A stretch of DNA of 64,000 nucleotides. Source: Lyngbya sp. PCC 8106 (GTDB lineage: Bacteria > Cyanobacteriota > Cyanobacteriia > Cyanobacteriales > Microcoleaceae). This document shows positions 7,978-17,577 of this stretch, piece after piece. The stretch spans positions 1 to 64,000 of the forward strand of contig NZ_AAVU01000022.1 of NCBI RefSeq assembly GCF_000169095.1, read 5' to 3'. The position numbers were made by a program, and so were the translations under genes. Each line of letters starts with the position of its first letter. Positions within the stretch are counted from its first letter, which is position 1. The notes under the pieces are model-generated. The model made no database searches and was not told the origin of the DNA. It saw only the letters and a program-made list of their open reading frames with translations.

Positions 7978-9165
7978 TCAAAGTTCATTCTTGTGAAGCA
8001 ATTCTTCGACTTGGTGGAGAATTGTTTTAAGCAACTGCGTTAACAACGGTAAATTATCAGACGGTAGAGCAGTTGAATTTGCACGTTCTTCAATTTCTGC
8101 TAATTTTTTCTCTAGTTGTTGGGCTAACCGTAAAGCATCTCGACTCAAAATAGTCATTTTATGTTGTTGGTGAAATTTTAACGCCGCACCTCGCAACACT
8201 TGTAAGTTTGCTTCTTCCCCATATTCTCCGGGTGTAACTCGCAGACGCAACAAAATATGACTTCCCCGATAAATACGCTCAACTTCAGCTTGTTTAGGCT
8301 GATCAACTGGAATCAACGGAAGTTCTAGCAACCGCTTTAATTCATTAATTACACCTTGAAATTGATTCACTTCTAAATCTTCTAAGACTGATTTTAAGAC
8401 ACCATCTTGACTCCACAAAATTCGACCAGTAGAAGCTTGACATTCAAAATACAAGCGACCAATTCCACCTGCGAGAATTCGACCTAAGAGTTCATGTAAT
8501 AAGTGGTCGGGCGTTAATGTCGCTAAAATTTCCAGGGGATCATTTAAGTGATTCGTATAGATTTCTAAATTGAGCAAGTTTTTATCTACAGACTTGTCAA
8601 TTTCAGAAGTCTCTGAAGTAGATTGAGCAACTGGAGTTGAAGAATTTAAAGATGCGTTTACCTTACCCTGTGTAGATTTGGACTCAGTACAAGAACAAAT
8701 TTTAGGATTTTTATTAGGATTTTTATGGCGATTTAAAACATAACTATGATCAACTTCGACACCATTTTCTGAGTGTTTTTTGGGTGTCTTGACTTCTGAA
8801 TTAGGATGCTGAGTACGATACAAATATGCAGATAAAATCACCTCTTGATCTGGAAAAGAAATCTTCTGCGTGACAATAGAGCAGTTGCGATAGGCTAAAA
8901 TTTTATTGACATAATCTAAAGCCGAATGATCATCAGGATCAACCACCCCTAAATGCAAACAATCATCAGTTAACGATAATGGTAAAACTTGATAGTGTAA
9001 ACACACTTCAAACGGAAGAATGCTGTCAATCAAAGGAAAAATCTGTTCAGCATCCATAGAAGTCGCCTCATTGGTGGGAGTTTGAGCTAACATTTGCTGA
9101 TCAAAAAGTAATAGTGGATTTCTCAACATCCACTCCAATCCTAGAAGCTCATTGCCGGAAATCAC
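7978..9165 (-). CDS. PilB/GspE-like protein with N-terminal domains but no ATPase core
   Basis: 395 residues. Residues about 35-125 resemble the GspE/MshE N-terminal domain (PLSLTDDCLHLGVVDPDDHSAL). A charged linker rich in Asn, Lys and Ser covers about 126-205. Residues 215-345 resemble the N2 region that precedes the ATPase core in PilB: LLGRILAGGIGRLYFEC, then ILWSQDGVLKSVL, with later LLRLRVTPGEYGEEANLQVLRG matching the PilB strand before Walker A. The expected Walker A and Walker B motifs never appear; the protein ends instead in a coiled coil. It may be a regulatory or scaffold paralogue of the type IV pilus motor, possibly binding c-di-GMP through its MshEN-like domain; this is inference. 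Confidence 0.75.
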   Translation of the reverse strand: MISGNELLGLEWMLRNPLLLFDQQMLAQTPTNEATSMDAEQIFPLIDSILPFEVCLHYQVLPLSLTDDCLHLGVVDPDDHSALDYVNKILAYRNCSIVTQKISFPDQEVILSAYLYRTQHPNSEVKTPKKHSENGVEVDHSYVLNRHKNPNKNPKICSCTESKSTQGKVNASLNSSTPVAQSTSETSEIDKSVDKNLLNLEIYTNHLNDPLEILATLTPDHLLHELLGRILAGGIGRLYFECQASTGRILWSQDGVLKSVLEDLEVNQFQGVINELKRLLELPLIPVDQPKQAEVERIYRGSHILLRLRVTPGEYGEEANLQVLRGAALKFHQQHKMTILSRDALRLAQQLEKKLAEIEERANSTALPSDNLPLLTQLLKTILHQVEELLHKNEL

Positions 9166-9468
9166 TTTCCTAAATCAACATTATTCAACAATCATAAACG
9201 GTGAAATTTCTGTGAAAATTTGGAGTGGTGCAAGTCTAGTAGATACCTAAAGTTTACCCAAGTTTTTATAACTTTTACATACTCTATCATTCCTAGTTTA
9301 ACAAGTTTATGTCCTTTTTGATCTCTGTTTTGTCGAAAGAACAAGAACTTCAATACGGGGCAGATGGATACCCCTCAACCGGATCTGACTCTTTTGCTAG
9401 GATTCGCCTGTGTTATGTTAAATTCCGGATAGAGAACGTCAAATTGTGTAAAATTTGTTTGCGGGTTC
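9166..9468. other. Intergenic gap, divergent promoter region
   Basis: 303 bp between the divergent PilB-like and L,D-transpeptidase genes. It must contain both promoters. An open frame beginning at 9309 is in another frame of the transpeptidase 5' region and has no family resemblance. No repeat or strong hairpin was noticed. Confidence 0.4.
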
Positions 9469-10068
9469 GTGCAGTACAAACAGTATATGGTGAGAGGAAA
9501 ATTTTTTATATACCGTCTGAGATCCCTGAGTTCCCTCGTTGTTTTTCTATTACTCGCTACTCCTCAGCCTGTTATTTCCTCTCCTGTAAATGATGGAGTT
9601 GTGGCAGCAAAACTATCTGTTACCAAATTCTCAACTCCTAAATCTTCCCTTCTTCACCAGATCTCTAAACCTTCTGATCCGAAGTTACAGTTAATTATAC
9701 GACTAAGCGATCGCCGAGTTTATGTTTATCGTCAAGATCAACTGCTGACCAGTTATCCAATTGCAGTAGGTCGAGACGGTTGGGAAACTCCCACAGGTCA
9801 ATATCAAGTCATTCAGAAAATTCAAGAACCCGCCTGGGAACATCCCTTTACCGGAGAAATTATTCCCCCTGGCCCCGATAATCCCTTGGGGATGCGTTGG
9901 ATCGGGTTTTGGACGGATGGCACCAACTACATCGGCTTTCACGGTACCCCCAACGAAGACACTGTAGGACAAGCCGCTTCTCATGGCTGTATCCGAATGT
10001 TGAACCAAGATGTACAATTATTATTTGAGAAAGTTATGATCGGAACACCTGTAATTGTAAAGCCTTAA
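9469..10068 (+). CDS. L,D-transpeptidase (YkuD domain), exported
   Basis: 199 residues. An N-terminal signal sequence (about residues 18-38, SSLVVFLLLATPQPVISSP) precedes a YkuD catalytic domain at about 75-199. The catalytic motif is IGFHGTPNEDTVGQAASHGCIRM, shown here in two parts: HGTPNE and SHGCIRM with the nucleophilic Cys. These enzymes form 3-3 cross-links in peptidoglycan or attach proteins to it. The called start is GTG at 9469; an ATG six codons in is another possibility and still leaves a full signal peptide. It is monocistronic as far as can be seen. Confidence 0.92.
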   Translation: MQYKQYMVRGKFFIYRLRSLSSLVVFLLLATPQPVISSPVNDGVVAAKLSVTKFSTPKSSLLHQISKPSDPKLQLIIRLSDRRVYVYRQDQLLTSYPIAVGRDGWETPTGQYQVIQKIQEPAWEHPFTGEIIPPGPDNPLGMRWIGFWTDGTNYIGFHGTPNEDTVGQAASHGCIRMLNQDVQLLFEKVMIGTPVIVKP

Positions 10069-10409
10069 TTCTTTTGAAGAATAGTATCTTTTTAAAATAA
10101 ATGATCTTGAGGTTTGACAGTAACAAAATTTTTGACAACGGAGTGGCGATTTCTTCAGAGAGTAATATCGAACTGAGTGGATTATCTGAACCCGGTATAG
10201 TTCAATTCAATTCTGATAGAAGTTGAACCTTTCCTGACAATATTCAATACTCAAATATTGTCTGGGGGAAATGTGATTATAGCAACGGGTTGTTTGACTT
10301 TGGAAGATTAAGCGTCTATTTCGAGAGGGTGATTTCTGCTTTTTCAGTAAACTGTTAACCGGACTTTCAAGGGCAATAAATTGATTAATCACCCTAATTA
10401 CTGATCGGC
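10069..10409. other. Intergenic gap
   Basis: 341 bp between the transpeptidase and the convergent pseudokinase gene. A 68-codon minus-strand frame at 10207-10413 overlaps the pseudokinase stop by four bases, begins with GTG and resembles nothing, so I leave it out. No terminator with a clear T tract was seen. Confidence 0.4.
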
Positions 10410-11531
10410 TCACTTTGCTAATAACCCTAAGTATGAACTCATTTTACGAAGGAGATTCCAAGTAAAAGTCCAACATTGATTTAGCTTGTTTATTAAATCA
10501 GAAATAATAGTATTCTTCTTTTTATTCTTGTTTTCCTGAGTTTTTGTCTGGGATGTTTCTTGATAATTACTGGTTATTTTTGCTTGTTCTTGCTTGATGT
10601 CTCTAATACATTTTAAAATGACTTGACAATTTTGAGGGCGATTGCCGGGAAAAGTAGCCATTAAGTAATCAAGTAGATCAGCAAAATGTTGAGAAATATG
10701 GGGAGCATATTTCCGCCAGAGTAACTTACCTGTTCTAGGATTTTCGGGAAAAGCTTTTTCGGGTTTTCCTGTTAATAGAAATACCCACATCCGACCCAAC
10801 CAGAAAAAGTCATCTGTTGCAATGTTTCTGCTCGTTATATTCTCCGGCACTAAGCAACCCGGACTGACAATACCTGTGGGACGACACTTAGCCAATACCT
10901 GTAACAACCCCTGTAGTAAGTTTCTTTGGCGCAACATTTGATAATCAGTTAATGCTAAATTTCCATCGGGTTTCAGTGTAATAGCTTTGGAATTAATGTC
11001 GCGAAAATAATAATTTTTACAATGAAATTCATCCAAAATTTTTACCATTTGTTTTAACCATTTTAGCGCCAGTTTTTCGCTAATGGGTTTGTTGTTTCGT
11101 CGGGTCATCCAATCTTCTAAAAGTAAACCTTCAATTTTTTCCATGACCAGACAGTGAACAGGTTCTTTCGATTCCTTCGGCATAAAGGTAAAATAGCCAT
11201 CCTGTTCAACCCGAGGAATGCCGGGGTGTTTGAGTTGACATAAAACCTTCACTTCATGTTCAAAAAAAGCAATCGGTTTTTGTTGTAAAAAAGCAAGTTT
11301 GGGATGTGGTTTGAGTAAAACTCTTAAAACTTTGTTTGTACCTGTGTGGTTATCAACAATTTCAAACGTTTTACCAATTTCACAATTATCAAATTCACAT
11401 CTACCAAGCTGCCTCAAGATCCGATATCGGTTTTGTAGCAAAAGATCAAAACCACAGTTACAGCAAACCAGTTGATTTTTATTCGCTGGATCTGTGGGAT
11501 TAGGACATTGAAGATTGAAGCAATAACTCAT
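10410..11531 (-). CDS. Hanks-type pseudokinase with N-terminal zinc-ribbon
   Basis: 373 residues. The N-terminus has a four-Cys zinc-ribbon-like module (C4, C9, then VCCNCG at about 23-27) followed by LLLQNRYRILRQLG, the usual start of cyanobacterial Ser/Thr kinases. The kinase fold continues with MEKIEGLLLEDWM, but catalytic residues are altered: the HRDxKxxN loop reads FRDINSKAI (Lys and Asn lost), the DFG motif reads DYQ, and the beta-3 Lys position appears as Arg in KVLRVLL. It therefore probably binds partners or nucleotide without phosphotransfer. A Lys/Asn/Gln-rich tail and a final Trp-rich helix end the protein. A protein-scaffold role is inferred. Confidence 0.8.
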   Translation of the reverse strand: MSYCFNLQCPNPTDPANKNQLVCCNCGFDLLLQNRYRILRQLGRCEFDNCEIGKTFEIVDNHTGTNKVLRVLLKPHPKLAFLQQKPIAFFEHEVKVLCQLKHPGIPRVEQDGYFTFMPKESKEPVHCLVMEKIEGLLLEDWMTRRNNKPISEKLALKWLKQMVKILDEFHCKNYYFRDINSKAITLKPDGNLALTDYQMLRQRNLLQGLLQVLAKCRPTGIVSPGCLVPENITSRNIATDDFFWLGRMWVFLLTGKPEKAFPENPRTGKLLWRKYAPHISQHFADLLDYLMATFPGNRPQNCQVILKCIRDIKQEQAKITSNYQETSQTKTQENKNKKKNTIISDLINKLNQCWTFTWNLLRKMSSYLGLLAK

Positions 11532-12060
11532 AACGCGAAAAACCCATAGCGATATTATTAGATCAATTCTACTCTATTAAAATGAGGTCTACTCGTGCAG
11601 TGCTGAAGTGATACCCTGCACAAGTTAATGATAGGCATCGGGGGCTGAAAATAGTTAAACTGATTGAGTCTAGTGGAGAGCTTTTTTGTCACCCATCAGT
11701 TCCTATTGTCTAATTATTGTTTTTTCCTGAATCTTGAAATCTAGGTTAAACTGTAGTCTTGAATACCAGTGTTCTCTCTTGAATCGGATTATTCTCTCAA
11801 TTTCTCAAAAACTATCTGATTTAACATTTTGAGTAAAAAGAGCAAGCTAGAATACGGTGTCTTCCCCAGTGATTCAAATTCTTGTAGAGTAGAATAGTGA
11901 AGATTTATCTAGGATTTCTGTGATTGGGGTGTTTTTTATGATGTAGTTAACCGCATCAGGTTAATTCTCATCAAATTTGAACTGTCATCCCTGAAAATTG
12001 GGCATGACAAACGTGCAACTGTGAGGCAGGGAACGTCGTTAACGCATTAAATTAATAGAT
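11532..12060. other. Intergenic gap, divergent promoters
   Basis: 529 bp between the pseudokinase and the glycoside hydrolase gene, which diverge. It contains the promoter and long leader of the hydrolase. I see no RNA gene, strong hairpin or coding frame. The start at 12061 has no strong ribosome-binding site. Confidence 0.4.
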
Positions 12061-15000
12061 ATGATTCAGAAGCGCTCGCTATCTTTTTTCACACAAGCTT
12101 TAGTCGGAACTCTGGCGGGTACATTAATCAGTTGCTGGGTGTTACGTTCATCAACCGCAATGGCGGGTGCAGTGTTGGGAGTAGTTCGCTCTGACAGTGC
12201 AACCGATTGGAGCCAGATTGAAGGACGGCTGAAATCAAGCCAAGTTAATTATACAACTGTTGATCTCGATAATATTCGGAGTATTAACGATTTAGCAGGT
12301 ATTCAAGTTTTGTTTTTGCCGAATGTAGAAGACTTAAAAACAGATCAGATTAAGATAATACAACAATGGGTTAATCAAGGGGGAAAACTGATCGCCAGTG
12401 GGCCGATTGGTCAGAAATCAACTCCTTTAGCCCGTCAACTTTTGAGGACTTTATTGGGTTCTTATTGGGCTTTTCCATTAAGTGGTGCGGCTCAACCAGA
12501 AGCCAAAAGAAATCGTTGTCGAGAACAAATTTGTCGTGATTTAACTGAATGGTCGCCCTCTTTTGAAAGTCAAGGAAGTGTGAATGGGGGTGTGTTAATT
12601 CCGTCTAGCTTAGAAAGCTACACCGCAGGCGTTTGGCAAGGAAGCGGCGGATCTCCATCTGTAATTACGACTCGGAGTGCAACTTATATCGGTTGGCGCT
12701 GGGGAAGTGGTGAAGGCGCAGATATTGATGCGGTTTGGTTACAAGCAGCCGTGAATCGCTATGATGGCGGGGTTAATCCGGGTTTAGCGGTTAATAATAC
12801 TCCGACTCCGGTACAACCGACATTGACCAGTCCAAGCCGTTCTGTCGAATCGAATAACACGATCAGAGAGCCTGGAGTTCAACCGACTGGGAGAAATCGC
12901 GATCGCCGCACAGAACCAAATAATACGACAAGAGAAACTGCGGTTCAACCGACTGGGAGAAATCGGGGACGGAATACAGAAGCCAATCGGAACTCAGACT
13001 CTAATAATACAGATCGAACCTCTGGCAATCGAGCCGCTAATCGAGGAAGTTCAAACAGAGACAACTCCCGTTCACCAGTCAATAATAATCGACTGACCCC
13101 CAGAAACCAATCAGTTGAACAAACGCCTGCGACATCAGGTAGAAATTCGTCTTTAGCGTCAACTTTATCATCCGGTTCAACCTCTCAATCCGGGACACCT
13201 GCAACCAATTCTAATTGGAGGGCGACTCGTACCCCCAATAATCAAAGCGCACTCGATGATTTTGCAGATCCCTCCGATCAGATCGCACCTGCGGGGTTAA
13301 GCGTCACCCAGGGAAATGAACCGATCGATGAATACATGGCAAACGTCATGCGTCAAGAGTTGATGAACCTGTTAGGACGGTTTGAAAATGCCTTAGTTGC
13401 AGCCAATTCTGGCAGTACCCCAGTCAGTTTGACAGTGGCATCGACTCAACTCAACGAAGTCGCTCAAACCAATCCGATTGATAATCGAGCCGCAACAGAA
13501 GTGATCGCCTATGTCCAACAAGTTCTCAAAGACTTTCCCCAATTAGTCAATCAACAAAATTGGGCAGCCGCCCGACAACAGTGGTTAGAGGCTCGACAAA
13601 AACTTTGGGAAAATTATCCCATCGATGGGGAACGAGCAGGGGCAGAAATTCGCGCAGTTTGGCTCGATCGCGGTACGATTGTGCAAGCTCGGGGAGAAGC
13701 CGGACTCGCGAAAATCTTTGATCAACTCGCCCAAGCCGGAATTAATACCGTTTTCTTTGAAACCGTTAACGCAGGCTATCCCATTTATCCCACCCGAGTT
13801 GCACCGCAGCAAAACCCCCTCACTCAAGGTTGGGACCCGTTAGCCAGTGGGGTTAAACTTGCTCACGAACGGGGGATGGAACTACACGCTTGGTTGTGGA
13901 CATTTGCCACCGCGAACCAGCGCCATAATACTTTAGTGAATCAGCCGACTAGCTATTTAGGGCCTGTTCTGACAGCTCATCCTGACTGGGCGAATCGTGA
14001 TAGTCGAGGTCGAGTTTGGCATGAACGCGATGGTAAAGCTTATCTTGATCCCGCTAATCGTGAAGTTCGCAGTTATATTCTCCGGCTCGTCGGAGAGATT
14101 GTCCACAACTACGATGTTGATGGGATACAGCTTGACTATATTCGCTATCCGTTCCAAGATCCCAATCGCAATTTTAACTTTGGTTATGGTACCGCCGGAC
14201 GAGAACAGTTTCGTCAGTTAACGGGAGTTGATCCGATCTCGGTGAGTCCGAAAGATAGTCAGTTGTGGCAACAGTGGGTGAACTTCCGAGTTGAACAGGT
14301 AAGTACGATGGTGCGGGAAGTGTCTCAGTTGCTACGCAAGCAATATCCAGATGTGATTTTCTCCGTGGCAGTCTTTCCCCATCCTGAACAGGATCGTATT
14401 CGCAAAATTCAACAACATTGGGAAACTTGGGCGCAACAGAATTATGTCGATTTGGTTGTACCCATGACCTATTCACTCGATACTAATCGTTTACAGCGAA
14501 TTACTCAGCCGCTCACCCATTCTGATCGTCTCGGTGCGACTTTAATTGTGCCTTCGGTGAAGCTTCTGGATATTCCGGAAATTGTGGCAATTGATCAAAT
14601 TCAGGCGTTACGAGACTTACCAACGGGTGGGTATTCTATTTTTGCGGTTGAAAGCATTGGTAATCATTTACAAGCCTTTTTTAACCGTACTCAGGGATGT
14701 ATTGATCAAAGTTGTCGTTCTATTGCTATTCCCTACCGTCAACCGTTTGTGGCGGCCGCTGATCGGTATACGGCTTTGAAACGGGAATGGAGTTTTCTGT
14801 TAGCCAATGACCGTTTATGGATTCGAGATAATGAGTTGCAAGCGCTAAGTCAGCAAGCTGAGGAGTTAGCTGAAGCGTTGAACCAATTAGCGAGTAATCC
14901 GACGCCTGCAAATCTAAAGACTGCTCAAGGTCTCTTGAGTGCGTTTGAAGGTCAGTTTCAACGGTCTATGCGCCTACAAGCCTTAGAACGAGGCTATCAA

Positions 15001-15078
15001 GTCGAAAGTTGGGAAAATCGGTTAGCAACTGTAGAAATGTTGCTTCGTTACGGTGAACGAGTGGTATTAAAACAGTAA
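12061..15078 (+). CDS. Exported GHL10/family-10-like glycoside hydrolase
   Basis: 1005 residues. A signal peptide spans about 1-36 (SFFTQALVGTLAGTLISCWV). Residues 36-235 look like a Rossmann-like glutamine-amidotransferase-type fold (GVVRSDSATDWSQIE, QVLFLPNVEDL). Residues about 241-400 are Asn/Arg/Thr/Ser-rich low complexity with QPTGRNR repeated. From about 530 comes a GHL10 (DUF187) TIM barrel: EIRAVWLDRGTIV, INTVFFETVNAGYPIYP, ELHAWLWTFA, DGIQLDYIRYP, with acidic residues at the usual strand ends. A helical tail ends the protein. The family includes bacterial surface hydrolases of uncertain substrate, probably cell-wall or exopolysaccharide. It has no operon partner. Confidence 0.85.
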   Translation: MIQKRSLSFFTQALVGTLAGTLISCWVLRSSTAMAGAVLGVVRSDSATDWSQIEGRLKSSQVNYTTVDLDNIRSINDLAGIQVLFLPNVEDLKTDQIKIIQQWVNQGGKLIASGPIGQKSTPLARQLLRTLLGSYWAFPLSGAAQPEAKRNRCREQICRDLTEWSPSFESQGSVNGGVLIPSSLESYTAGVWQGSGGSPSVITTRSATYIGWRWGSGEGADIDAVWLQAAVNRYDGGVNPGLAVNNTPTPVQPTLTSPSRSVESNNTIREPGVQPTGRNRDRRTEPNNTTRETAVQPTGRNRGRNTEANRNSDSNNTDRTSGNRAANRGSSNRDNSRSPVNNNRLTPRNQSVEQTPATSGRNSSLASTLSSGSTSQSGTPATNSNWRATRTPNNQSALDDFADPSDQIAPAGLSVTQGNEPIDEYMANVMRQELMNLLGRFENALVAANSGSTPVSLTVASTQLNEVAQTNPIDNRAATEVIAYVQQVLKDFPQLVNQQNWAAARQQWLEARQKLWENYPIDGERAGAEIRAVWLDRGTIVQARGEAGLAKIFDQLAQAGINTVFFETVNAGYPIYPTRVAPQQNPLTQGWDPLASGVKLAHERGMELHAWLWTFATANQRHNTLVNQPTSYLGPVLTAHPDWANRDSRGRVWHERDGKAYLDPANREVRSYILRLVGEIVHNYDVDGIQLDYIRYPFQDPNRNFNFGYGTAGREQFRQLTGVDPISVSPKDSQLWQQWVNFRVEQVSTMVREVSQLLRKQYPDVIFSVAVFPHPEQDRIRKIQQHWETWAQQNYVDLVVPMTYSLDTNRLQRITQPLTHSDRLGATLIVPSVKLLDIPEIVAIDQIQALRDLPTGGYSIFAVESIGNHLQAFFNRTQGCIDQSCRSIAIPYRQPFVAAADRYTALKREWSFLLANDRLWIRDNELQALSQQAEELAEALNQLASNPTPANLKTAQGLLSAFEGQFQRSMRLQALERGYQVESWENRLATVEMLLRYGERVVLKQ

Positions 15079-15087
15079 ACAGTAATC

Positions 15088-15113
15088 GGGAGATCGGGAG
15101 ATCGGGAGATTTT
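15088..15113. repeat. Short tandem repeat CGGGAGAT
   Basis: Three consecutive copies of the octamer CGGGAGAT lie directly after the hydrolase stop. They are followed by GACTTCTGACCTCACGATTTCT, which recurs in near-identical form at 16005-16027. Such heptamer/octamer short tandem repeats (STRR type) are common in filamentous cyanobacteria. Confidence 0.7.
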
Positions 15114-15250
15114 GACTTCTGACCTCACGATTTCTGAGTGTTGCCTCAGATGGGAAAAAACTAATCCCACGCCAAGCTGAAGATTGATCAACAAACCTGA
15201 CATGGGACTGCATTAAAGCATACAGGGTCTTGTCAACCCATAAACTGGGT

Positions 15251-15547
15251 TTAGGCTACGATTTCGTCGGACTCCTCAGCCACCATCTCTTTAAACGCTT
15301 TTCCGGCTGAAAACGCTGGAACAGTGGTTTCGGGAATTGTCATGGGCTGGCCTGTGCTAGGGTTACGGCCTTCACGCGCTTTACGATGTCTGGCTTCAAA
15401 TGAGCCAAATCCAACGAGTGTGACCTTTTCCCCTTCTGCAACGGCATCCATGATCGATTCACAGATCGCTGATACAATCGCGTCAGCTTGTTTCTTGGTG
15501 ACTCCTGCTTTGAATGCAGTTTCTTGGACGAGCTGTTCTTTGTTCAT
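15251..15547 (-). CDS. HU-family DNA-binding protein
   Basis: 98 residues, the usual HU length. The signature GFGSFEARHRKAREGRNPSTG with the DNA-intercalating arm is at about 47-67 and the N-terminus MNKEQLVQETAFKAGVTKKQADA is typical. HU bends DNA and organises the nucleoid. Promoter and leader lie in the 580-bp region upstream. An AGGAGGT sequence nine bases before the ATG is a strong ribosome-binding site, suiting a highly expressed protein. Confidence 0.97.
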   Translation of the reverse strand: MNKEQLVQETAFKAGVTKKQADAIVSAICESIMDAVAEGEKVTLVGFGSFEARHRKAREGRNPSTGQPMTIPETTVPAFSAGKAFKEMVAEESDEIVA

Positions 15548-16130
15548 GCTAAGTGTACCTCCTGAAGCTATTGCCTATGTTCTCAAACAGCAGAACTGAT
15601 GGCTGTTCTAGCATAAACTGCTCTGTAATAGGCAAGTTTATCCTATTGTTTGCCTGTTAGTAGAAGGATTTTGACACAAAAGTTAAATGAATGGGGCTTG
15701 CTGAACCCCTGCGATCGCCTAAAATTTTACCTGATGATACTGACTGTAAAGCTAGATTAGTTCTGGGTTTGAGCATCCATCTGAAATCGCAAAAACCACT
15801 GATAGCCGGAGAATAGAGGATTTTGAGCTTGAGTTCATTTGCGGAAAAATATTGCTCAACTTGATCGCGATCGCAATTCAGAAAAATTTAAGGGTTCGGA
15901 GGTGATCAGATTTACAAGTTTCCTGACATTTGAGCGGTTCAACTCCCTAGACCCGTGAACAGTGAGCAGGAGGTCGGGTGCAGGGGGAGATAGGAGAGAA
16001 AAAACAACTTCTGACCTCACGACTTCTAACTTCTGATCGGAAATTGAACAGAAAAAAACCCGACTTCTTTGAGAAATCGAGTGAATGGTTATTCAACAAT
16101 GCTATTTATTCAACAAAGAAACAGGTGAGA
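15548..16130. other. Intergenic gap with repeat elements
   Basis: 583 bp between the HU and SDR genes. It holds the HU promoter, a HIP1 site near 15711, a second copy of the ACTTCTGACCTCACGAYTTCT repeat (about 16005-16027), and a degenerate AAACCCG...TTTCT hairpin at about 16054-16082. No gene is supported; the open frame at 16085-16399 is a shadow of the SDR gene. Confidence 0.55.
16054..16082. repeat. Small interspersed hairpin repeat (cyanobacterial AAACCCGR-type)
   Basis: ACCCGACTTCT and AGAAATCGAGT flank a TTG loop, forming an imperfect stem with two wobble positions. This resembles the widely dispersed GAAACCCGGTTTCT...AGAAACCGGGTTTC hairpin of many cyanobacteria; another degenerate copy is at 31213-31243. 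Confidence 0.55.
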
Positions 16131-16937
16131 TTAGGCTCTCATTTTTGAGTAAGAAGGGGATGGATGAGTCGAGAGGGGAGAAGCGAGTAATAAAACCTTC
16201 TCCAACAGTCCTGGTGCAATTCGGTTACACCAAACGGCTAAATGACTTTGCCATCCGACTAATATTTCGGGTGAGTCTTTACGAAGTCCATCAATTAACA
16301 CTTCGGCGACTTCTTGGGCGGTCATCGGTACCACCCAACGGAATAATTGAAGTCGGCGTGTCATATCCGTATCTGTCAATGTGGGTAACAATGCCATGAC
16401 TCGAATATTGTGTTCGGCGAGTTCGGCGCGTAGGGCTTGGGTAAACCCTAAGATGGCAAACTTTGTCGCGGAATAGGTTGCCATTGTGGGTGCGGCAATT
16501 TTTCCCATTAAACTAGAGACGTTAACAATGGTACCTTGTTTGCGGTTTGCCATCCGTCGCGCGACTGAACGGGTAATGGTGTACATTCCCATTAAATTGA
16601 GGGAAACTTCTTCTTGTAAGTCGGGTATTTTTGACTGTAAGAAGGGGGTTTGGTGGGCGACTCCGGCACAGTTTACCAGTAAATCAACTGGCCCGTGGGA
16701 ACGCAATGCTTGAGTGATCGCAATGTTGACTTCGACAGGGTGAGTTAAGTCAATTGCTAAGGTGACAACTTCGACCTGAAATTGTGCTAATTCTTGGGAT
16801 AATTCTGCTAGTTTTTGGCGATCCCGAGCGACGAGAAGTAGACGTTTAACTCCGGCTTTCGCAAGTTCTAATGCAATTGCCCGTCCAATTCCTCTTGATG
16901 CTCCGGTAATCAGTGCTGTAATTCCTTGAATTTTCAT
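16131..16937 (-). CDS. Short-chain dehydrogenase/reductase
   Basis: 268 residues when started at the ATG at 16937. The in-frame TTG four codons upstream overlaps the ribosome-binding sequence GGAGGT, which sits five bases before this ATG, so the shorter form is chosen. A Rossmann nucleotide site TGASRGIGRA is at residues about 9-18, the NCAG motif (L-V-N-C-A-G) follows VDLL, and the catalytic Ser-Tyr-Lys appear as SSLMG and YSATK. The C-terminal part is longer than in minimal SDRs and contains a hydrophobic helix (LLEKVLLLASPL). Substrate unknown; the tail is reminiscent of SDRs acting on lipids, but that is inference. Confidence 0.92.
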   Translation of the reverse strand: MKIQGITALITGASRGIGRAIALELAKAGVKRLLLVARDRQKLAELSQELAQFQVEVVTLAIDLTHPVEVNIAITQALRSHGPVDLLVNCAGVAHQTPFLQSKIPDLQEEVSLNLMGMYTITRSVARRMANRKQGTIVNVSSLMGKIAAPTMATYSATKFAILGFTQALRAELAEHNIRVMALLPTLTDTDMTRRLQLFRWVVPMTAQEVAEVLIDGLRKDSPEILVGWQSHLAVWCNRIAPGLLEKVLLLASPLSTHPSPSYSKMRA

Positions 16938-17577
16938 ACAAACCTCCAAGGTTCAAGAATGCTGCATTTGTTCAAATATCAAGGCGGGAAAAAGCCATGA
17001 TCATTGCAGCTTTGTGTGGTCAAATTGAGTTCAATAGAACGTTTCAATAAGGTCTTGAAAGATTATGCCAAGTGAAATGAAGCCTCTAAGAGGTTCTTCA
17101 GATCTTGAACGATGTTCAGGACTCAGCAATAACCTTGTTCTATTGAGACAAAAAGTTCAATTGAGTGGAAAAATTTATGGGTGAGGGAATGGGGTTAATC
17201 AGAGAATCGCAGTTTGTGTTTACTTTTCGACACACTGCTCCTTTGGTTTGTCTGACGTCCTATCTTTTGAAGCTGATTTGAATGGGACAGGGTATCAGAC
17301 TTCTCTTGCGGTTTCCCTCAAGCGAGTCTTGTACTCACGACCCTAGAATAGAGTAGAGCATGGCTCATTTGTCTCCTTATAACGAGCGGGGGTTGAATTG
17401 TTAACTCCACATTCACAACGTAACAGTTTAATCAATAGTTTGCAACATTTTTTAATAAAAAACGCTTAACATTTCTTTACAATTCGAGCTTTTTTTCTCA
17501 GTAATAGTAAAAAGGTTGGATTTGGGCGACCAAAAACCCAACCGATAATCAGTAATGAATTGAACCGTTAATAACAG
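16938..17577. other. Intergenic gap
   Basis: 640 bp between the SDR and the histidine kinase gene on the same strand. I see AT-rich sequence without a supported gene. It holds the promoter of the SDR. No repeat array, tRNA or strong terminator was recognised, although runs of T near 17430-17510 flank short imperfect stems. Confidence 0.4.

Noticed and set aside
9309..9593. 94-codon frame before the L,D-transpeptidase
   Set aside because: Overlaps the signal peptide region of the real gene in another frame.
10207..10413. 68-codon frame overlapping the pseudokinase stop
   Set aside because: GTG start, no ribosome-binding site and no recognisable composition; likely chance.
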